From positions 4,526,001 through 4,590,000 of the forward strand of contig NZ_LT607755.1 in the NCBI RefSeq assembly GCF_900090275.1: a DNA stretch of 64,000 nucleotides. The letters run 5' to 3'. This document shows, in pieces, positions 1 to 9,728 of the stretch (its first letter is position 1; every line of letters begins with the position of its first letter). A model generated the notes under the pieces. That model did not search any database. It saw only the letters and a list, made by a program, of their open reading frames with translations, and had not been told where the DNA came from. This DNA comes from Micromonospora zamorensis (GTDB taxonomy: Bacteria > Actinomycetota > Actinomycetes > Mycobacteriales > Micromonosporaceae). Position numbers and translations under genes: made by a program.

Positions 1-713
1 GGCTCGGCCTGACCGGTCCCGCCCGGGTCGCGGTGAACGCCTGCTACCTCGGTGACCAGGTGGTCGCCCACGTCGGCGAGCGCGCGCACCTGTCCGTCGA
101 GCCGGGTGACCCGCTGGGCACCGCGGGCGGGGTGGCCCGTCTGCGGGACTGGATCGACGGGCGGCCGGTGCTGGTCGGCAACGCCGACGCGTACCTCGCC
201 GATCCGGCGGCTGCGCCCGGCCCGGACGTGGCGGCCATGCTCGACGGGTGGGACGGGCACACCGTACGCCTGCTGGGCCAGCCCGCAGCGGACCCGGCGG
301 CGCCGGGCACCTTCGCCGGGCACTGCTTCACCGGGTTCTCGCTGCTGCCCTGGCGGCTGGTCCGCGACCTGCCGGTCGTCGTCTCCGACCTGGTCCGAGC
401 GGTGTGGCGCCCCGCCGAGGCGGCGGGCGCCCTGGAGGTGGTGCCCTTCCCGGGCACGTTCTACGACACCGGCACCCCGGCCGACTACCTGGCGGCCAAC
501 CTGCACGCCGCGGCCGGTGGCGTCCTCGTCGACCCGTCGGCCACGGTGACCGGTCACTGCGTGGAGTCGGTGGTCGGCGCGGGCGCCCGGGTCGGCGGCG
601 ACGTCCGCCGGGCAGTGGTCTGGCCGGGCGCGACAGTGCGCGACGGCGAGCGGCTGCACGACGCGATCCGGGTCGGGGACGACCTGACCGTGCCCTGCGC
701 CGCGCACGGCTGA
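1..713 (+). CDS. NDP-sugar nucleotidyltransferase, 5' truncated
   Basis: The reading frame is open from the window edge (codons in phase with base 3), so the N-terminus with the GxGxRL nucleotide-binding loop lies outside. What remains is the centre and end of an NTP_transferase-fold enzyme of the mannose-1-phosphate guanylyltransferase / sugar-1-phosphate uridylyltransferase type. A PLGTAGG segment is followed by VGNADAY, which resembles the metal-binding Asp region. The last 60 residues (VDPSATVTG, VVWPGATV) look like left-handed beta-helix hexapeptide repeats. It would join a sugar-1-phosphate to an NTP in the cytoplasm. The sugar cannot be told from this fragment. It is followed by an Lrp-like gene on the same strand. 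Confidence 0.75.
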   Translation, partial: LGLTGPARVAVNACYLGDQVVAHVGERAHLSVEPGDPLGTAGGVARLRDWIDGRPVLVGNADAYLADPAAAPGPDVAAMLDGWDGHTVRLLGQPAADPAAPGTFAGHCFTGFSLLPWRLVRDLPVVVSDLVRAVWRPAEAAGALEVVPFPGTFYDTGTPADYLAANLHAAAGGVLVDPSATVTGHCVESVVGAGARVGGDVRRAVVWPGATVRDGERLHDAIRVGDDLTVPCAAHG

Positions 714-792
714 GGCCCGACGGCTCCCGCCTCCAGTTCCCGACCGAAACATCTAGCATGGGCGACGACGCCGACGAACGGAGAGATGTCCC

Positions 793-1080
793 GTGATCAC
801 CGCGATCGTGCTGATCGACTGCGCCACCGATGCGATTCCCGAGGTGGCGGAGACCCTGGCCAACCTCCCCGGCGTCAGCGAGGTCTACTCGGTCGCCGGG
901 CACGTCGACCTCATCGCCATCGTCCGCGTCCGCGAGTTCGACCAGATCGCCCAGGTCATCGCGGGCAGCATCTCCAAGGTGCCGGGTGTGCTCAACACCG
1001 AGTCGCACATCGCGTTCCGGGCATACTCGCAGACCGACCTGGAAGAAGCGTTCGCGATCGGGCTGGCCAGCGCCGACTGA
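793..1080 (+). CDS. Stand-alone Lrp/AsnC effector (RAM) domain protein
   Basis: A 95-residue protein that is only the alpha-beta ligand-binding RAM domain of Lrp/AsnC regulators; there is no HTH. The fold signature is visible: an ITAIVLIDC strand, the loop LPGVSEVYSVAGHVDLIAIVRV, and an HIAFRAYS strand near the end. Such stand-alone domains form oligomers that bind amino acids or other small effectors and may modulate full-length Lrp proteins. The GTG start is supported by GGAGAG at 780-785. A likely -10 (TAGCAT, 754-759) implies a short 5' UTR, so the gene probably has its own promoter. No ligand can be assigned from sequence. Confidence 0.85.
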   Translation: MITAIVLIDCATDAIPEVAETLANLPGVSEVYSVAGHVDLIAIVRVREFDQIAQVIAGSISKVPGVLNTESHIAFRAYSQTDLEEAFAIGLASAD

Positions 1081-1096
1081 CACCCGCACGCACGGC

Positions 1097-1125
1097 GGCC
1101 GGTCCACCGCGCGGGTGGACCGGCC
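1097..1125. terminator. Bidirectional hairpin terminator
   Basis: A perfect 12-bp stem (GGCCGGTCCACC / GGTGGACCGGCC) with a 5-nt loop lies between the convergent ends of the Lrp-domain gene and the DUF4142 gene. There is no long T tract, as is usual in GC-rich actinobacteria. Confidence 0.7.
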
Positions 1126-1141
1126 GTCTGCTGTCGCTACG

Positions 1142-1831
1142 TCAGCTCTCGCTGGGAGCCGGCGTTTCGGTGGTGCCGCCGCCCGGAACCGGGGACTCGG
1201 TGTTGCCACCCGGAGCCGGCGACTCGGTGCCGGTGCCGCCCGGAGCCGGCGACTCAGTGCCGGTGCCGCCCGGGCTGGGCGTACCGCTGGCGCTGGTCTG
1301 CGGAACCGGGATGCCCAACTTGTTGGCGAGCTGCACCAGCTCGTCGTAGTGCGCCTGCAACGTCGGCAGAGCCGTCTGCGCCAACTGGACCACCGACTGC
1401 TCGGAGCCCTGCGAGATCTCCGTCTGGGTGGCCTGGATGGCCTGGACGTGACCGGCCAGCTCACTGGTCACCCAGAGCCGGTCGAACTCCGCACCGCTGG
1501 CGTTGTTCAGCTTGTCGATGACCGCCTGCTGATCGGCGCTGGGCTCGTTCGGCAGTTCCACCCCGAGCTGGGACGCGGTCTGCTGCACCGTCTGGTCCAG
1601 CTGGGTGTGGTCGGTCTTCAGCATCGCACCCAGGTCCTTGACCCCCTGGTCCTGACCCTTCTGCTGAGCCAGGTCACCGGCGGTGATCTCGAACAGGTTG
1701 ACCTGGTGAACCGCCTGCAGGTACTGCGTGTCCTGCGTTGACGGCTGTGCCGCGGCCTGCGCGGCCGCAGCCGGCGCGACACCGACGAGTACAAGCGCGG
1801 CCAACAGGCCGAGGCGTTTGATACCCAACAT
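1142..1831 (-). CDS. Secreted DUF4142 protein with Pro/Gly/Ser/Thr-rich tail
   Basis: About 229 residues from an ATG preceded by a G-rich Shine-Dalgarno (GGGGGAAG). A longer GTG start at 1876 would add 15 residues ahead of a normal signal peptide and is less likely. The N-terminus is a Sec signal (LGLLAALVLVGVAPAAAAQA). The mature part is a DUF4142 helical bundle of about 140 residues (TQDTQYLQAVHQVNLFEITAG...). The tail is low complexity, built from SPAPGGTGTE-like units, and looks like a wall-spanning spacer. DUF4142 proteins are exported and of unknown function, with a ferritin-like predicted fold in some members. Confidence 0.8.
   Translation of the reverse strand: MLGIKRLGLLAALVLVGVAPAAAAQAAAQPSTQDTQYLQAVHQVNLFEITAGDLAQQKGQDQGVKDLGAMLKTDHTQLDQTVQQTASQLGVELPNEPSADQQAVIDKLNNASGAEFDRLWVTSELAGHVQAIQATQTEISQGSEQSVVQLAQTALPTLQAHYDELVQLANKLGIPVPQTSASGTPSPGGTGTESPAPGGTGTESPAPGGNTESPVPGGGTTETPAPSES
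1211..1270 (-). repeat. Two 30-bp tandem units in the DUF4142 tail
   Basis: Units 1211-1240 and 1241-1270 differ at one base (g/a) and each codes for ten residues of the Gly/Thr/Glu/Ser/Pro tail. A degenerate third unit lies just outside. This looks like recent slippage in a spacer region. Confidence 0.8.
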
Positions 1832-1971
1832 GCTTCCCCCCCTTGAGACGTTGGACCGCACGGATACCCGGCTCACCGGGGTTATTCCTGCGATCGCCCG
1901 TCGCGCGGGGTCTACCGGTCCCGTCGTGGCCGTCCGACTCCGCCTCGCCTGGGCGGCGGGTACGGATACGA

Positions 1972-2006
1972 CGTGGCGCCCGCCGGAATCCGGCGGGCGC
2001 CACGTA
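1972..2006 (-). terminator. Terminator of the ctaE-qcrCAB operon
   Basis: A perfect 16-bp stem (ACGTGGCGCCCGCCGG and its complement) with a 3-nt loop starts 18 bp after the qcrB stop codon. It can also stop transcripts arriving from the other side. Confidence 0.8.
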
Positions 2007-2023
2007 ACGGTGCGATCGGGCGA

Positions 2024-3655
2024 TCAGCGGCGGCTCTCTCCGCTGCCGATCTCCTCGCGCTCGGGCCGGGCCTCGACCGGCGGGTGCCCCGGCGAGACCG
2101 GCGCCTCGACCGGCTTCTCGATCGGGTAGAAGAAGCCCCGGATGGCCGGCCCGAGGGCGCCCAGCCGGTTCATCTTCTTCGGCACGACCCAGCCGACGTA
2201 CTCGAGCTCGCCGTGACCGTCCGCGTGCCCGTTCGACGAGCTGAGCGGCTGGTGCACCTCGACGAACCGGCCGTCCGGCATGCGCCGGATGATGCCGGTC
2301 TCCACGCCGTGCGCGAGGACCTCCCGGTCGTGCTGCTGCAGACCGAGGCAGAGCCGGTAGGTGATGTAGTACGCGATCGGCGGGACCACCAGCAGACCGA
2401 TCCGACCAGCCCAGGTCATCGCATTCAGGCTGATCTGGAACTTGTCGGCGATCACGTCGTTGGCGCCGGAGAGCGTCAGAACGATGTAGAACGCGACGGC
2501 CATGGCGCCGACGGCGGTCCGGGCCGGAACGTCACGGGGCCGCTGGAGCAGGTTGTGGCTGTTGCGGTCCTTGAGGTGCCGGGCTTCCAGGAACGGGTAC
2601 ATCGTCGACAGGCCCACCAGGATGCCGGGCAGCACGACAGTCGGCCAGAACAGCGGCGGGATGACGTAACCGTCGCCGAGCGGGATGTTGATTTCCCAGG
2701 CCGGCATGAGTCGGGTCGACCCGTCCAGGAACATGACGTACCAGTCGGGCTGGCTGGCGGCCGAGACCACCCACGCCTCGTACGGGCCGAACAGCCAGAT
2801 CGGGTTGATCTGGAACAGACCGCCCATCAGCGCGATGACGCCGAAGACGACCATGAAGAAGCCGCCCTGCTTCAGCGCGTACCGCGGGAACATCCGCTCG
2901 CCGACCACGTTGTTGTTGGTCCGGCCGGGGCCGGGCCACTGGGTGTGCTTCTGCTTGAAGACCAGGCCCAGGTGGACGCTGATCAACGCGACCAGCAGAC
3001 CCGGGATGAGCAGCACGTGGGCGATGAAGAACCGGCTGATGATGATCGTTCCCGGGAACTCACCGCCGAAGATCGACGAGGTGAGCCAGGAGCCGATCAC
3101 CGGGATGGACAGCATGATCGCCGAGGCGATCCGCAGGCCGGTGCCGGACAGGCCGTCGTCCGGCAGCGAGTAGCCGGTGAAGCCGGCCAGGAAGCCGACC
3201 CAGAACAGCAGCGAACCGATGATCCAGTTGGTCTCGCGCGGCTTGCGGAAGGCGCCGGTGAAGAACACCCGCAGCATGTGCACGACGATCGCGGCCATGA
3301 ACAGCAGCGCCGCCCAGTGGTGCATCTGCCGCATCACCAGGCCACCGCGGACGTCGAACGAGATGTCCAGGCTGGAGGCGTACGCGGCGGACATCGGCGT
3401 GCCCTGCAACGGCGCGTAGCTGCCGTCGTAGACCACCTCGGTCATCGCCGGCTCGAAGAAGAAGGTGAGGAACACACCGGTCAGCAGCAGCACGACGAAC
3501 GAGAACAGCGCGATCTCGCCGAGCAGGAAGGACCAGTGGTCCGGGAAGACCTTGTTCAGCAGCTTGCGCAGCGGGGTGGCCACCGCGAAGCGGTCGTCAA
3601 CTCCCACCGCGGCCTTACCCGGCGTCGCCGCTAGGTCAATCTTTCGACGCTTCAT
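2024..3655 (-). CDS. qcrB: Cytochrome bc1 complex cytochrome b subunit
   Basis: A 543-residue integral membrane subunit that oxidises menaquinol and passes electrons through two b hemes. Heme-ligand histidines are visible in two helices: His112/113 with His126, and His213 with His228. The quinol-site motif is PDWY at 303-306, the actinobacterial form of PEWY. The sequence is longer than mitochondrial-type cytochrome b, with a C-terminal extension of roughly 130 residues that ends hydrophilic, as in other actinobacterial QcrB. The ATG overlaps the qcrA stop by 4 bp (ATGA), so the two are translationally coupled. It is last in the ctaE-qcrC-qcrA-qcrB operon. Confidence 0.97.
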   Translation of the reverse strand: MKRRKIDLAATPGKAAVGVDDRFAVATPLRKLLNKVFPDHWSFLLGEIALFSFVVLLLTGVFLTFFFEPAMTEVVYDGSYAPLQGTPMSAAYASSLDISFDVRGGLVMRQMHHWAALLFMAAIVVHMLRVFFTGAFRKPRETNWIIGSLLFWVGFLAGFTGYSLPDDGLSGTGLRIASAIMLSIPVIGSWLTSSIFGGEFPGTIIISRFFIAHVLLIPGLLVALISVHLGLVFKQKHTQWPGPGRTNNNVVGERMFPRYALKQGGFFMVVFGVIALMGGLFQINPIWLFGPYEAWVVSAASQPDWYVMFLDGSTRLMPAWEINIPLGDGYVIPPLFWPTVVLPGILVGLSTMYPFLEARHLKDRNSHNLLQRPRDVPARTAVGAMAVAFYIVLTLSGANDVIADKFQISLNAMTWAGRIGLLVVPPIAYYITYRLCLGLQQHDREVLAHGVETGIIRRMPDGRFVEVHQPLSSSNGHADGHGELEYVGWVVPKKMNRLGALGPAIRGFFYPIEKPVEAPVSPGHPPVEARPEREEIGSGESRR

Positions 3656-4740
3656 GGCCGCTCCCAGAAGTCAGGCCCGACGGTCTCGGTGTAGTCGGAC
3701 TTCGCCACGAAGAAGCCCTCGGAGTCCACCTCGATCGGCAACTGCGGCAGCCGCCGGCTGGCAGGGCCGAAGATGGGCTTGGCGTTGTCGGTGATCAGGA
3801 ACTGGGACTGGTGGCACGGGCAGAGCAGCCGGTTGGTCTGCTGCTCGTAGAGGCTGGCCGGGCAGCCGGCGTGCGTGCAGATCTTGGAGAACGCCGCGTA
3901 GTTGCCCCACATGTAGTCGCCGTGGCCGATCTTCTCGTTGGCCCGACGCGACTCCTGCGCGTCGGAGTCGCGGAGGTGGATCAGCAGCGTCGGCGAGTCG
4001 GCGTGTCGGTTGCTCACGCCGTGGTCGATGCCGGGGAAGACGGTCAGCTGGCCACCGGCGCTGATGTCCGCCGGGCGGACCGGACGGCCGTCCTCGCGGA
4101 CCAGGCGGATCCGCTCGCCGCCCTCGGCGGCGGCGAACCCGGTGGTGAACATCTGGTTGTTCTTGTGCGGCTGTGAGATCAGGCCACCGACCAGCGGCGC
4201 GGCGATGACCGCACCGACCGGCGCGAGACCGGCCAGCAGCGAGATGCCGAGCAGGGGGCGACGCTTCACGCCCAGCTCGTCCGCCATGTAGAGCATGGTC
4301 TGGCCGGTGATGGTGCGACCTTCGGAGTCCACCTGGCCCTCGTGCCGGTCCTGGATCGAGACCTCCTTGGGCAGCAACTTCTTGCCCCAGGTCAGGATGC
4401 CGAAGCCGACGGCGAGCAGCGCGATGCCGAGGGTGAAGCCGAGCAGCGGGGTGTAGAACTTGTCGCCGCCCCGGCCCGGCTCGTACTGCCACGGCCACGC
4501 GATGTAGATGACCATGAAGGCGGTCGCGGCCAGACCGGTGAGCAGGAAGAAGCCGGCGACCACCCGGGTCAGCCGACGCTCCGCCTTGGTGCCGGGCAGC
4601 ACCTGCGGCTCGTAGTGGACGATCTCGATGTCGTCCCGACGCGCGCCCTCACGAACGATGTCGAACCGGGTCAGCTTGGGGTCGTTGACGTCGAGCGGCT
4701 CCCGGCCCTGGGGGGTCGAGTGCTCGGTGGGGGTGCTCAT
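3652..4740 (-). CDS. qcrA: Cytochrome bc1 complex Rieske iron-sulfur subunit
   Basis: A 362-residue Rieske protein. Three N-terminal membrane segments (about 61-82, 97-117, 163-188) replace the single anchor of mitochondrial proteins, which is the actinobacterial pattern. The 2Fe-2S ligands sit in CTHAGC (288-293) and CPCH (307-310), with the disulfide cysteines conserved. It moves electrons from quinol to the QcrC hemes on the outer side of the membrane. It overlaps qcrB by 4 bp and follows qcrC after 64 bp. Confidence 0.97.
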   Translation of the reverse strand: MSTPTEHSTPQGREPLDVNDPKLTRFDIVREGARRDDIEIVHYEPQVLPGTKAERRLTRVVAGFFLLTGLAATAFMVIYIAWPWQYEPGRGGDKFYTPLLGFTLGIALLAVGFGILTWGKKLLPKEVSIQDRHEGQVDSEGRTITGQTMLYMADELGVKRRPLLGISLLAGLAPVGAVIAAPLVGGLISQPHKNNQMFTTGFAAAEGGERIRLVREDGRPVRPADISAGGQLTVFPGIDHGVSNRHADSPTLLIHLRDSDAQESRRANEKIGHGDYMWGNYAAFSKICTHAGCPASLYEQQTNRLLCPCHQSQFLITDNAKPIFGPASRRLPQLPIEVDSEGFFVAKSDYTETVGPDFWERP

Positions 4741-4804
4741 GCCGTCACCTCGCTACGGGTGGCGCCGAGCGGCACCACAGCGCTGATGGGGAGTATCCGC
4801 TCGG

Positions 4805-5641
4805 TCACGACTTGCCCGCAATCCACAGGCTGGCGAAGACGAGCGCCACGATGCCGACCAGGAAGATCGCCAGGCCCTCGGTCGAGGGGCCGTACCGCCC
4901 GAGGTTGAAGCCGCCCGGGTCCTGGTCGTGCTTCAGCGTCTCCTGGATGTAGGCGATGATGTCGGCCTTCTGCTCCGGCCGAAGCTGGTTGTCGCCGAAC
5001 ACCGGCATGTTCTGCGGACCGCTCAGCATCGCCGCGTAGATCTGGCGGTCGGTCGCGGGGTGCAGGCTCGGGGCGAACTTGCCCGACGAGAGCGCACCGC
5101 CGCCACCACCGAACGCGTGGCACTGCGAGCAGTTGATCCGGAACAGCTCACCGCCGGACGCGATGTTGCCGTCCTCGCCGAGGTCGTCGCCCTCGGGCAC
5201 GACCGGGCCGCCGCCCAACTCCTGGATGTACTGGGCCAGCTGACGGGTCTGCTCGTCGGTGAAGACCGGGGGCTTGCGGTGAGCCTGGGCCTCCTGGCGG
5301 GCCATCGGCATCCGCCCGGAGCTGACCTGGAACTCGACCGAGGCCTCGCCGACGCCGATCAGGCTCGGCCCGCGGCCCTCGACACCCTGGGCGTTGCGAC
5401 CGTGGCAGGTTACACAGCTCACGTCGAACAGCGCCTTGCCCTCGGCGGCTGCGCCGGTCAGCTGCGGGTTGTCCTGCGCCTGGGCACCCGGGGCGAAGAC
5501 GGTGTAGGCGCCGCCGGCGAGCATCAGCGCGGCGATCAGCCGGACCGCGGCGCCCAGCCGGCGGCGGCCCCTGCTGCGCGCGGCGGGCCGCTCGCGCAAC
5601 CGCGCGAGCAGACCGCGTCGGCGGTCGTTGTCAGAAGTCAT
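4805..5641 (-). CDS. qcrC: Cytochrome bc1 complex diheme cytochrome c subunit
   Basis: A 278-residue membrane-anchored cytochrome with two heme-c sites, CVTCH (76-80) and CSQCH (171-175). It has an N-terminal hydrophobic segment (about 31-55) and a C-terminal transmembrane anchor (about 257-275). In actinobacteria this diheme subunit replaces soluble cytochrome c and feeds electrons directly to the CuA centre of the aa3 oxidase within a supercomplex. It lies between ctaE (70 bp upstream) and qcrA (64 bp downstream) in one operon. Confidence 0.97.
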   Translation of the reverse strand: MTSDNDRRRGLLARLRERPAARSRGRRRLGAAVRLIAALMLAGGAYTVFAPGAQAQDNPQLTGAAAEGKALFDVSCVTCHGRNAQGVEGRGPSLIGVGEASVEFQVSSGRMPMARQEAQAHRKPPVFTDEQTRQLAQYIQELGGGPVVPEGDDLGEDGNIASGGELFRINCSQCHAFGGGGGALSSGKFAPSLHPATDRQIYAAMLSGPQNMPVFGDNQLRPEQKADIIAYIQETLKHDQDPGGFNLGRYGPSTEGLAIFLVGIVALVFASLWIAGKS

Positions 5642-5711
5642 GAGCGGTGTCCTTAACCGGTTGGACCTGTCTCAGGGGACGGAGCAGCAGCGCGGAATGT
5701 GACGCGCAAGA

Positions 5712-6311
5712 TCACTGAAGCCAGTAGATCATGGCGTACAGCCCGATCCACACGACGTCGACGAAGTGCCAGTAGTACGACACGACGATCGCCGAGGTCG
5801 CCTGCGCCGGGGTGAACCGGCCCATGGTCGTACGGACCATGAAGATGATGAAGGCGATCAGACCGCCGGTCACGTGCAGGCCGTGGAAGCCGGTGGTCAG
5901 GTAGAACACCGACCCGTAACCGTCTCCGTTGATCTTGATGCCGTCGGCGACCAGGTGCCGGTACTCGTTCAGCTGGCCGAGCACGAAGATCAGGCCCATC
6001 ACGAAGGTGATGGTGAACCAGCGCCGAAGCGCGTGCACGTCACCCTTCTCCGCCGCGAAGACGCCGAGCTGGCACGTCACGGAGGACAGCACCAGGATCA
6101 CCGTGAAGGTGGTCGCGTACGGGATGTTCAGCGCTTCGGTGTGCTTCTCCCACTGCTCCGGCGCAGCTGCGCGGATGGAGAAGTACATCGCGAACAACGC
6201 CGCGAAGAACATGAGTTCGCTGGAGAGCCACACGATCGTCCCGACGCTGACCATGTTCGGTCGAGTCAGAGAGTGGATCCGGCTCTTGTCAATGGCTGGG
6301 GCCGCAGTCAC
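5712..6311 (-). CDS. ctaE: Cytochrome c oxidase subunit III
   Basis: A 199-residue membrane protein with five predicted helices, typical of the short actinobacterial COX3. Conserved features include [18 protein letters not shown] near the N-terminus, the helix [12 protein letters not shown] and the terminal segment [18 protein letters not shown]. It stabilises the catalytic core of the aa3 oxidase. It is first gene of the ctaE-qcrCAB operon. The promoter must lie in the 108-bp gap shared with the divergent CtaG-like gene. Confidence 0.95.
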   Translation of the reverse strand: MTAAPAIDKSRIHSLTRPNMVSVGTIVWLSSELMFFAALFAMYFSIRAAAPEQWEKHTEALNIPYATTFTVILVLSSVTCQLGVFAAEKGDVHALRRWFTITFVMGLIFVLGQLNEYRHLVADGIKINGDGYGSVFYLTTGFHGLHVTGGLIAFIIFMVRTTMGRFTPAQATSAIVVSYYWHFVDVVWIGLYAMIYWLQ

Positions 6312-6406
6312 GCCGTCATTATTGCCCCTGACCGGGGGCGGCGATCAGCGGGGTGGCAAACCTGCGCCTTCCGTGGCCCCACCGTCAGGGTCCGGTTCGC
6401 CTGGCC

Positions 6407-6412
6407 TAGCCT
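6407..6412 (+). promoter_or_regulatory. -10 element TAGCCT of a probable leaderless promoter
   Basis: TAGCCT ends 7 nt before the GTG at 6420, which puts the transcription start at or next to the start codon. No Shine-Dalgarno is present. Confidence 0.5.
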
Positions 6413-6419
6413 GAAAAGC

Positions 6420-7340
6420 GTGCTGCACGTCGATCCGATCCTCGCCGCCACCTCGGCCCCGCCGCCGTTCACCGTCGGCACGGTGCTGACCGAGACCCGG
6501 CTGGACAGCTGGCTGGCCCTCGGCCTGGTGCTCGCCGCCGGCCTGTACCTCTACGGGGTGTACCGGCTGCGCCTGCGGGGCGACCGCTGGCCGATCGCCC
6601 GTACCGTGTTCTTCATCGGCCCCGGCCTGGGCGGCATCGCGCTGGTCACGGTCAGCGGACTGCACGCCTACGACACCGCGCTGCTGTCCGTGCACATGAT
6701 CCAGCACATGGTGCTGTCCATGGTGGCGCCGATCTTCCTGGCGCTGGGCGCGCCGATGACCCTGGCCCTGCGCACCCTGCCGGTCGGGCCGCGCAAGCGC
6801 CTGCTGGCGATCGTGCACAGCCGTGTCGCCCGGGTCTACAGCTTCCCGCTGGTGGCGTTCGCCATCTTCGTGGTCAACCCGTTCGTGCTGTACTTCAGTG
6901 ATCTGTACCGCTTCACCCTCGAACACGCCTGGGCGCACGAGCTGGTGCACGCGCACTTCATCATGACCGGCTGCGTGTTCTTCTGGCCGCTGCTCGGGCT
7001 CGACCCGCTGCCCGGCCGCTGGCCGTACCCGGCGCGCGCGCTGCTGATGCTGCTCTCCGTGCCGTTCCACACCGTGCTCGGCCTCACCATCATGCAGAGC
7101 ACCACGCTCTTCGGCGGCGACTGGTACCCGTCGCTCAACCTCGCCTGGTCGGACCCCTGGGACGACCAGGTGGTCGCCGGCGGCATCCTCTGGGCGGGTG
7201 GTGAGTTCGTCAGTGTGACCATGCTCGCGGTGCTCGTCGTCCAGTGGGTCAAGCAGTCCGAACGCGAGGCCCGCCGGGTCGACCGCGAGCTGGACCGCCA
7301 GGAGGCCCGCGAGCGCGCCGCCGACGCCGCGGCCACCTGA
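6420..7340 (+). CDS. Cytochrome c oxidase assembly protein, CtaG (caa3) family
   Basis: A 306-residue polytopic membrane protein. The GTG at 6420 is chosen because upstream sequence in the same frame lacks membrane character and overlaps ctaE, and because a -10 element sits right before it. Features of the caa3-type CtaG family are visible: HMIQHMVLSMVAPIFLALGAP, a His pair in HELVHAHFIMTG, and DPLPGRWPYPAR. The charged tail after about residue 277 is cytoplasmic. Family members help insert copper into the oxidase CuB site. Its divergent placement next to ctaE fits that role. Confidence 0.85.
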   Translation: MLHVDPILAATSAPPPFTVGTVLTETRLDSWLALGLVLAAGLYLYGVYRLRLRGDRWPIARTVFFIGPGLGGIALVTVSGLHAYDTALLSVHMIQHMVLSMVAPIFLALGAPMTLALRTLPVGPRKRLLAIVHSRVARVYSFPLVAFAIFVVNPFVLYFSDLYRFTLEHAWAHELVHAHFIMTGCVFFWPLLGLDPLPGRWPYPARALLMLLSVPFHTVLGLTIMQSTTLFGGDWYPSLNLAWSDPWDDQVVAGGILWAGGEFVSVTMLAVLVVQWVKQSEREARRVDRELDRQEARERAADAAAT

Positions 7341-7447
7341 GCTGCCCGGACGGTACGCCCCGACGATCGGTGGCGGGCGGGATGTCGGCTACGTCACCCC
7401 GACCGGTACGATCGGCGGGCAGCTACGAGGTGGGAGTCAGTGCCGCA

Positions 7448-7480
7448 ATGAGTGAGCGCAGCGAACGAATCATCAAGCGC
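7448..7480. repeat. GTGAGCG-type leader repeat, degenerate
   Basis: The stretch beginning ATGAGTGAGCGCAGCGAACG resembles the short GTGAGCGNAGCGAGC elements that I recall being scattered in Micromonospora leaders; a related sequence occurs at 11302-11433 and a shorter one at 20377. A reading frame beginning MSERSER runs from here to 7606 and overlaps the next ATG as ATGA. I regard it as a repeat rather than a proven gene. The rest of 7341-7602 holds no convincing gene. Confidence 0.4.
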
Positions 7481-7602
7481 AGTGCGATGGTGCCTCATGA
7501 CGGCACTGCTCACAGTCCGGCTCCCGGCCGAGGCCGTATCGAGGCTATGGGATATCACGAAACGGCCGGTACCCGGACCGTTCGGCGAAGCGGAGTGCCG
7601 GC

Positions 7603-7998
7603 ATGAGCGATCGTCTTTGCACCGTCCTGCTCTACAGCGACGACCCGAAGGTCCGTGATCGGATGCGGATGGCCGTCGGCACCCGGCCCGCGCCCGGTCT
7701 GCAGATCGAGTTCGTCGACGCGTCGACCTACGCGGAGACCATCCGACTGGTCGACGACTACGAGATCGACCTTCTGGTGCTCGACGGTGAGGCGAGCCCG
7801 GGTGGCGGCATCGGCATCGCCCGGCAGATCAAGGACGACCGGGACGACGCCCCCCCGACCTGCCTGGTGATCGCCCGCGCCGCCGACCGATGGCTGGCCG
7901 CGTACGCCGAGGTCGACGCGACGCTGGTGCACCCGCTCGACCCGGTGACCACCGGCGGCACGGTGGCCGAGCTGCTGCGGACGCACGCACCCGCCTGA
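7603..7998 (+). CDS. Receiver-like (CheY-fold) single-domain protein
   Basis: A 131-residue protein with response-regulator receiver architecture and no output domain. VLLYSDD forms the acidic pocket, LLVLDGE carries the presumed phospho-acceptor Asp near residue 52, and a later strand reads TLVHPLDP where a canonical receiver has a Lys, so the switch residue may be missing. No histidine kinase is nearby. GGAG ahead of the ATG supports the start. The 89-bp spacing to trpD suggests co-transcription, but nothing indicates a tryptophan role. Confidence 0.7.
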   Translation: MSDRLCTVLLYSDDPKVRDRMRMAVGTRPAPGLQIEFVDASTYAETIRLVDDYEIDLLVLDGEASPGGGIGIARQIKDDRDDAPPTCLVIARAADRWLAAYAEVDATLVHPLDPVTTGGTVAELLRTHAPA

Positions 7999-8087
7999 CG
8001 TCCCACGCTCCTCCGGCACCGCCACGGCGCCGGACACTCGGCGCTGGCTCCAGCCCACCCGCACTTCGCACGCTCGGGAGGCCCGTC

Positions 8088-9146
8088 ATGGGCGATCGGA
8101 CCTGGCCGCACCTGCTCAACTCGCTGCTGCGCGGCGACGAGCTGTCCACCGCCGACACCGCTTGGGCGATGGGCGAGATCATGGCCGGCTCGGCGGGTGC
8201 CGCGCAGGTCGCCGGCTTCGCTGTGGCGTTGCGGGCCAAGGGTGAGACGTCCGCCGAGTTGGCCGGGCTGGTGGAGACGATGCTGAGCCGGGCGGTCCCG
8301 GTGGACCTCCCCGACGAGCTGCGTTCCACCGCGCTGGACGTGGTGGGCACCGGCGGTGACCTCGCCCACACGGTCAACATCTCCACGATGGCCGCCCTCG
8401 TGGTGGCGGGTGCCGGCGTCCGGGTGGTCAAGCACGGCAACCGGGCCGCGTCGTCCTCCTGCGGCACCGCCGACCTGTTGGAGTTCATGGGTGTCCCACT
8501 CGACCTCGACCCGGACGCGATCGTCCGCTGCGTCACCGAGGCCGGCATCGGGTTCTGCTTCGCGGCCCGGTTCCACCCGGGGATGCGGCACACCGGCCCG
8601 GTTCGACGGGAGCTGGGCGTGCCGACCGTCTTCAACTTCCTCGGCCCGCTTACCAACCCGGCCCGGCCCCGCGCGGGCGCCGTGGGCTGCTTCGACCTGC
8701 GGATGGCCCCGGTGATGGCCGGTGTGTTCGCCGACCGTGGTGACTCCGTCCTGGTGATGCGCGGCGAGGACGGGCTGGACGAGTTCACCACCGCCGCGCC
8801 GACCCGCGTCTGGGCGGCCCAGGGAGGCACCGTACGCGAGGCCTTGCTGGACGCGACGGACCTGGGTGTACCCAGGTCCACCCTCGCGGACCTGCGGGGC
8901 GGTGACGCCGCGTACAACGCGGATGTGGCCCGTCGCCTGCTGGCTGGCGAGACGGGCCCGGTCCGGGACGCGGTGCTGGTCAACGCCGCGGCGGCGCTGG
9001 CCACCCAGGGCCCGCTCGACGGCGACCTGACCGAGGCGCTGCGCGCGGGCCTGGACCGCGCGGCCGAGTCGATCGACTCCGGTGCGGCCGCCGTGACCCT
9101 CGACCGCTGGATCGCCACCGCGACCGCCACTGCCACAGTGGCCTGA
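8088..9146 (+). CDS. trpD: Anthranilate phosphoribosyltransferase
   Basis: A 352-residue enzyme joining anthranilate to PRPP, the second step of tryptophan synthesis. PRPP- and metal-binding motifs are intact: GTGGD (87-91), NIST (97-100), KHGN (115-118), and a later [14 protein letters not shown]. The ATG at 8088 has GGGAGG 6 bp upstream; an in-frame extension to 7890 would run into the receiver gene. It stands apart from other trp genes. M. tuberculosis also keeps trpD beside ctaE. Confidence 0.95.
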   Translation: MGDRTWPHLLNSLLRGDELSTADTAWAMGEIMAGSAGAAQVAGFAVALRAKGETSAELAGLVETMLSRAVPVDLPDELRSTALDVVGTGGDLAHTVNISTMAALVVAGAGVRVVKHGNRAASSSCGTADLLEFMGVPLDLDPDAIVRCVTEAGIGFCFAARFHPGMRHTGPVRRELGVPTVFNFLGPLTNPARPRAGAVGCFDLRMAPVMAGVFADRGDSVLVMRGEDGLDEFTTAAPTRVWAAQGGTVREALLDATDLGVPRSTLADLRGGDAAYNADVARRLLAGETGPVRDAVLVNAAAALATQGPLDGDLTEALRAGLDRAAESIDSGAAAVTLDRWIATATATATVA

Positions 9147-9405
9147 CCTCGGCGTCGCCGCTCGGCGGCGAGGGCCTTGATCGACTGGGTCCCTTGAAAC
9201 TGCGGCGTCCGAGCCGTCCGGACACCCCGATGCCAATGATGTCGAGTGGATCACCCTGGCGGCACCAGCGGCCGGGGGTCCCAGCGACGGGCCACGGGAG
9301 ATTTGTCGGACCCGCGTGGGAAACTACAGGCGAGTAGTTATCGATTCCGTCCGTGCGCCGCTGTCGCGTTCGGGGGCGGGTCGCCTGGTTCGAGAGGAGA
9401 CGCCC

Positions 9406-9615
9406 GTGTCGCACCGCGAGCTGTACTGCGACGTCTGTGAGGGCGTGGCACCGTTCGAGGTGCCGCCCTGCGTCGACGGTCACGGCGCCGACTGTCCTGA
9501 GCTCATCTGCACCGGCTGCGGTGCCGCCGTGGTGCTGGTCACCGCGATCGCCGTTCCGGTCACCCAGCTGGCCGGCAGTCGACGCCGCCAGCCCACCCGC
9601 CGCCACGCCGCCTGA
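9406..9615 (+). CDS. Small zinc-ribbon-like protein
   Basis: A 69-residue protein starting at a GTG that follows GAGAGGAGA (9392-9400). It has six cysteines, C8/C11 in CDVC, C22, C30, and C35/C38 in CTGC, consistent with a zinc ribbon or treble-clef knuckle. A short hydrophobic stretch follows (VVLVTAIAVPVTQLAG), then a basic tail. I do not recognise a named family. It ends just before a hairpin shared with ctaF. Confidence 0.65.
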   Translation: MSHRELYCDVCEGVAPFEVPPCVDGHGADCPELICTGCGAAVVLVTAIAVPVTQLAGSRRRQPTRRHAA

Positions 9616-9658
9616 CCCACAGCGCCGCCTGACACGCAGCGCCATCCGGCTCCCGCGC

Positions 9659-9698
9659 GACGAAAGGCCCGCTCCCACTCGGGGAACGGGCCTTCGTC
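9659..9698. terminator. Bidirectional terminator between the zinc-ribbon gene and ctaF
   Basis: GACGAA pairs with TTCGTC and GGCCCG with CGGGCC around a one-base bulge; the loop region is TCCC-ACTC-GGGGA. It sits between convergent genes. Confidence 0.7.
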
Positions 9699-9728
9699 AC
9701 GCAGGTCGGTCGCGAGCGACCGGGTGGA

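Noticed and set aside
1973..3634. 553-codon open frame opposite qcrB
   Set aside because: It is a mirror of the GC-rich third positions of qcrB, has no domain or ribosome site and reads as charged low-complexity sequence.
7497..7658. 53-codon ORF (MTALLTVRLPAEAVSRLWDITKRP...) before the receiver gene
   Set aside because: The first 35 residues look protein-like, but the frame overlaps the receiver gene by 56 bp, has no Shine-Dalgarno and starts in a repeat-derived leader. Left undecided.
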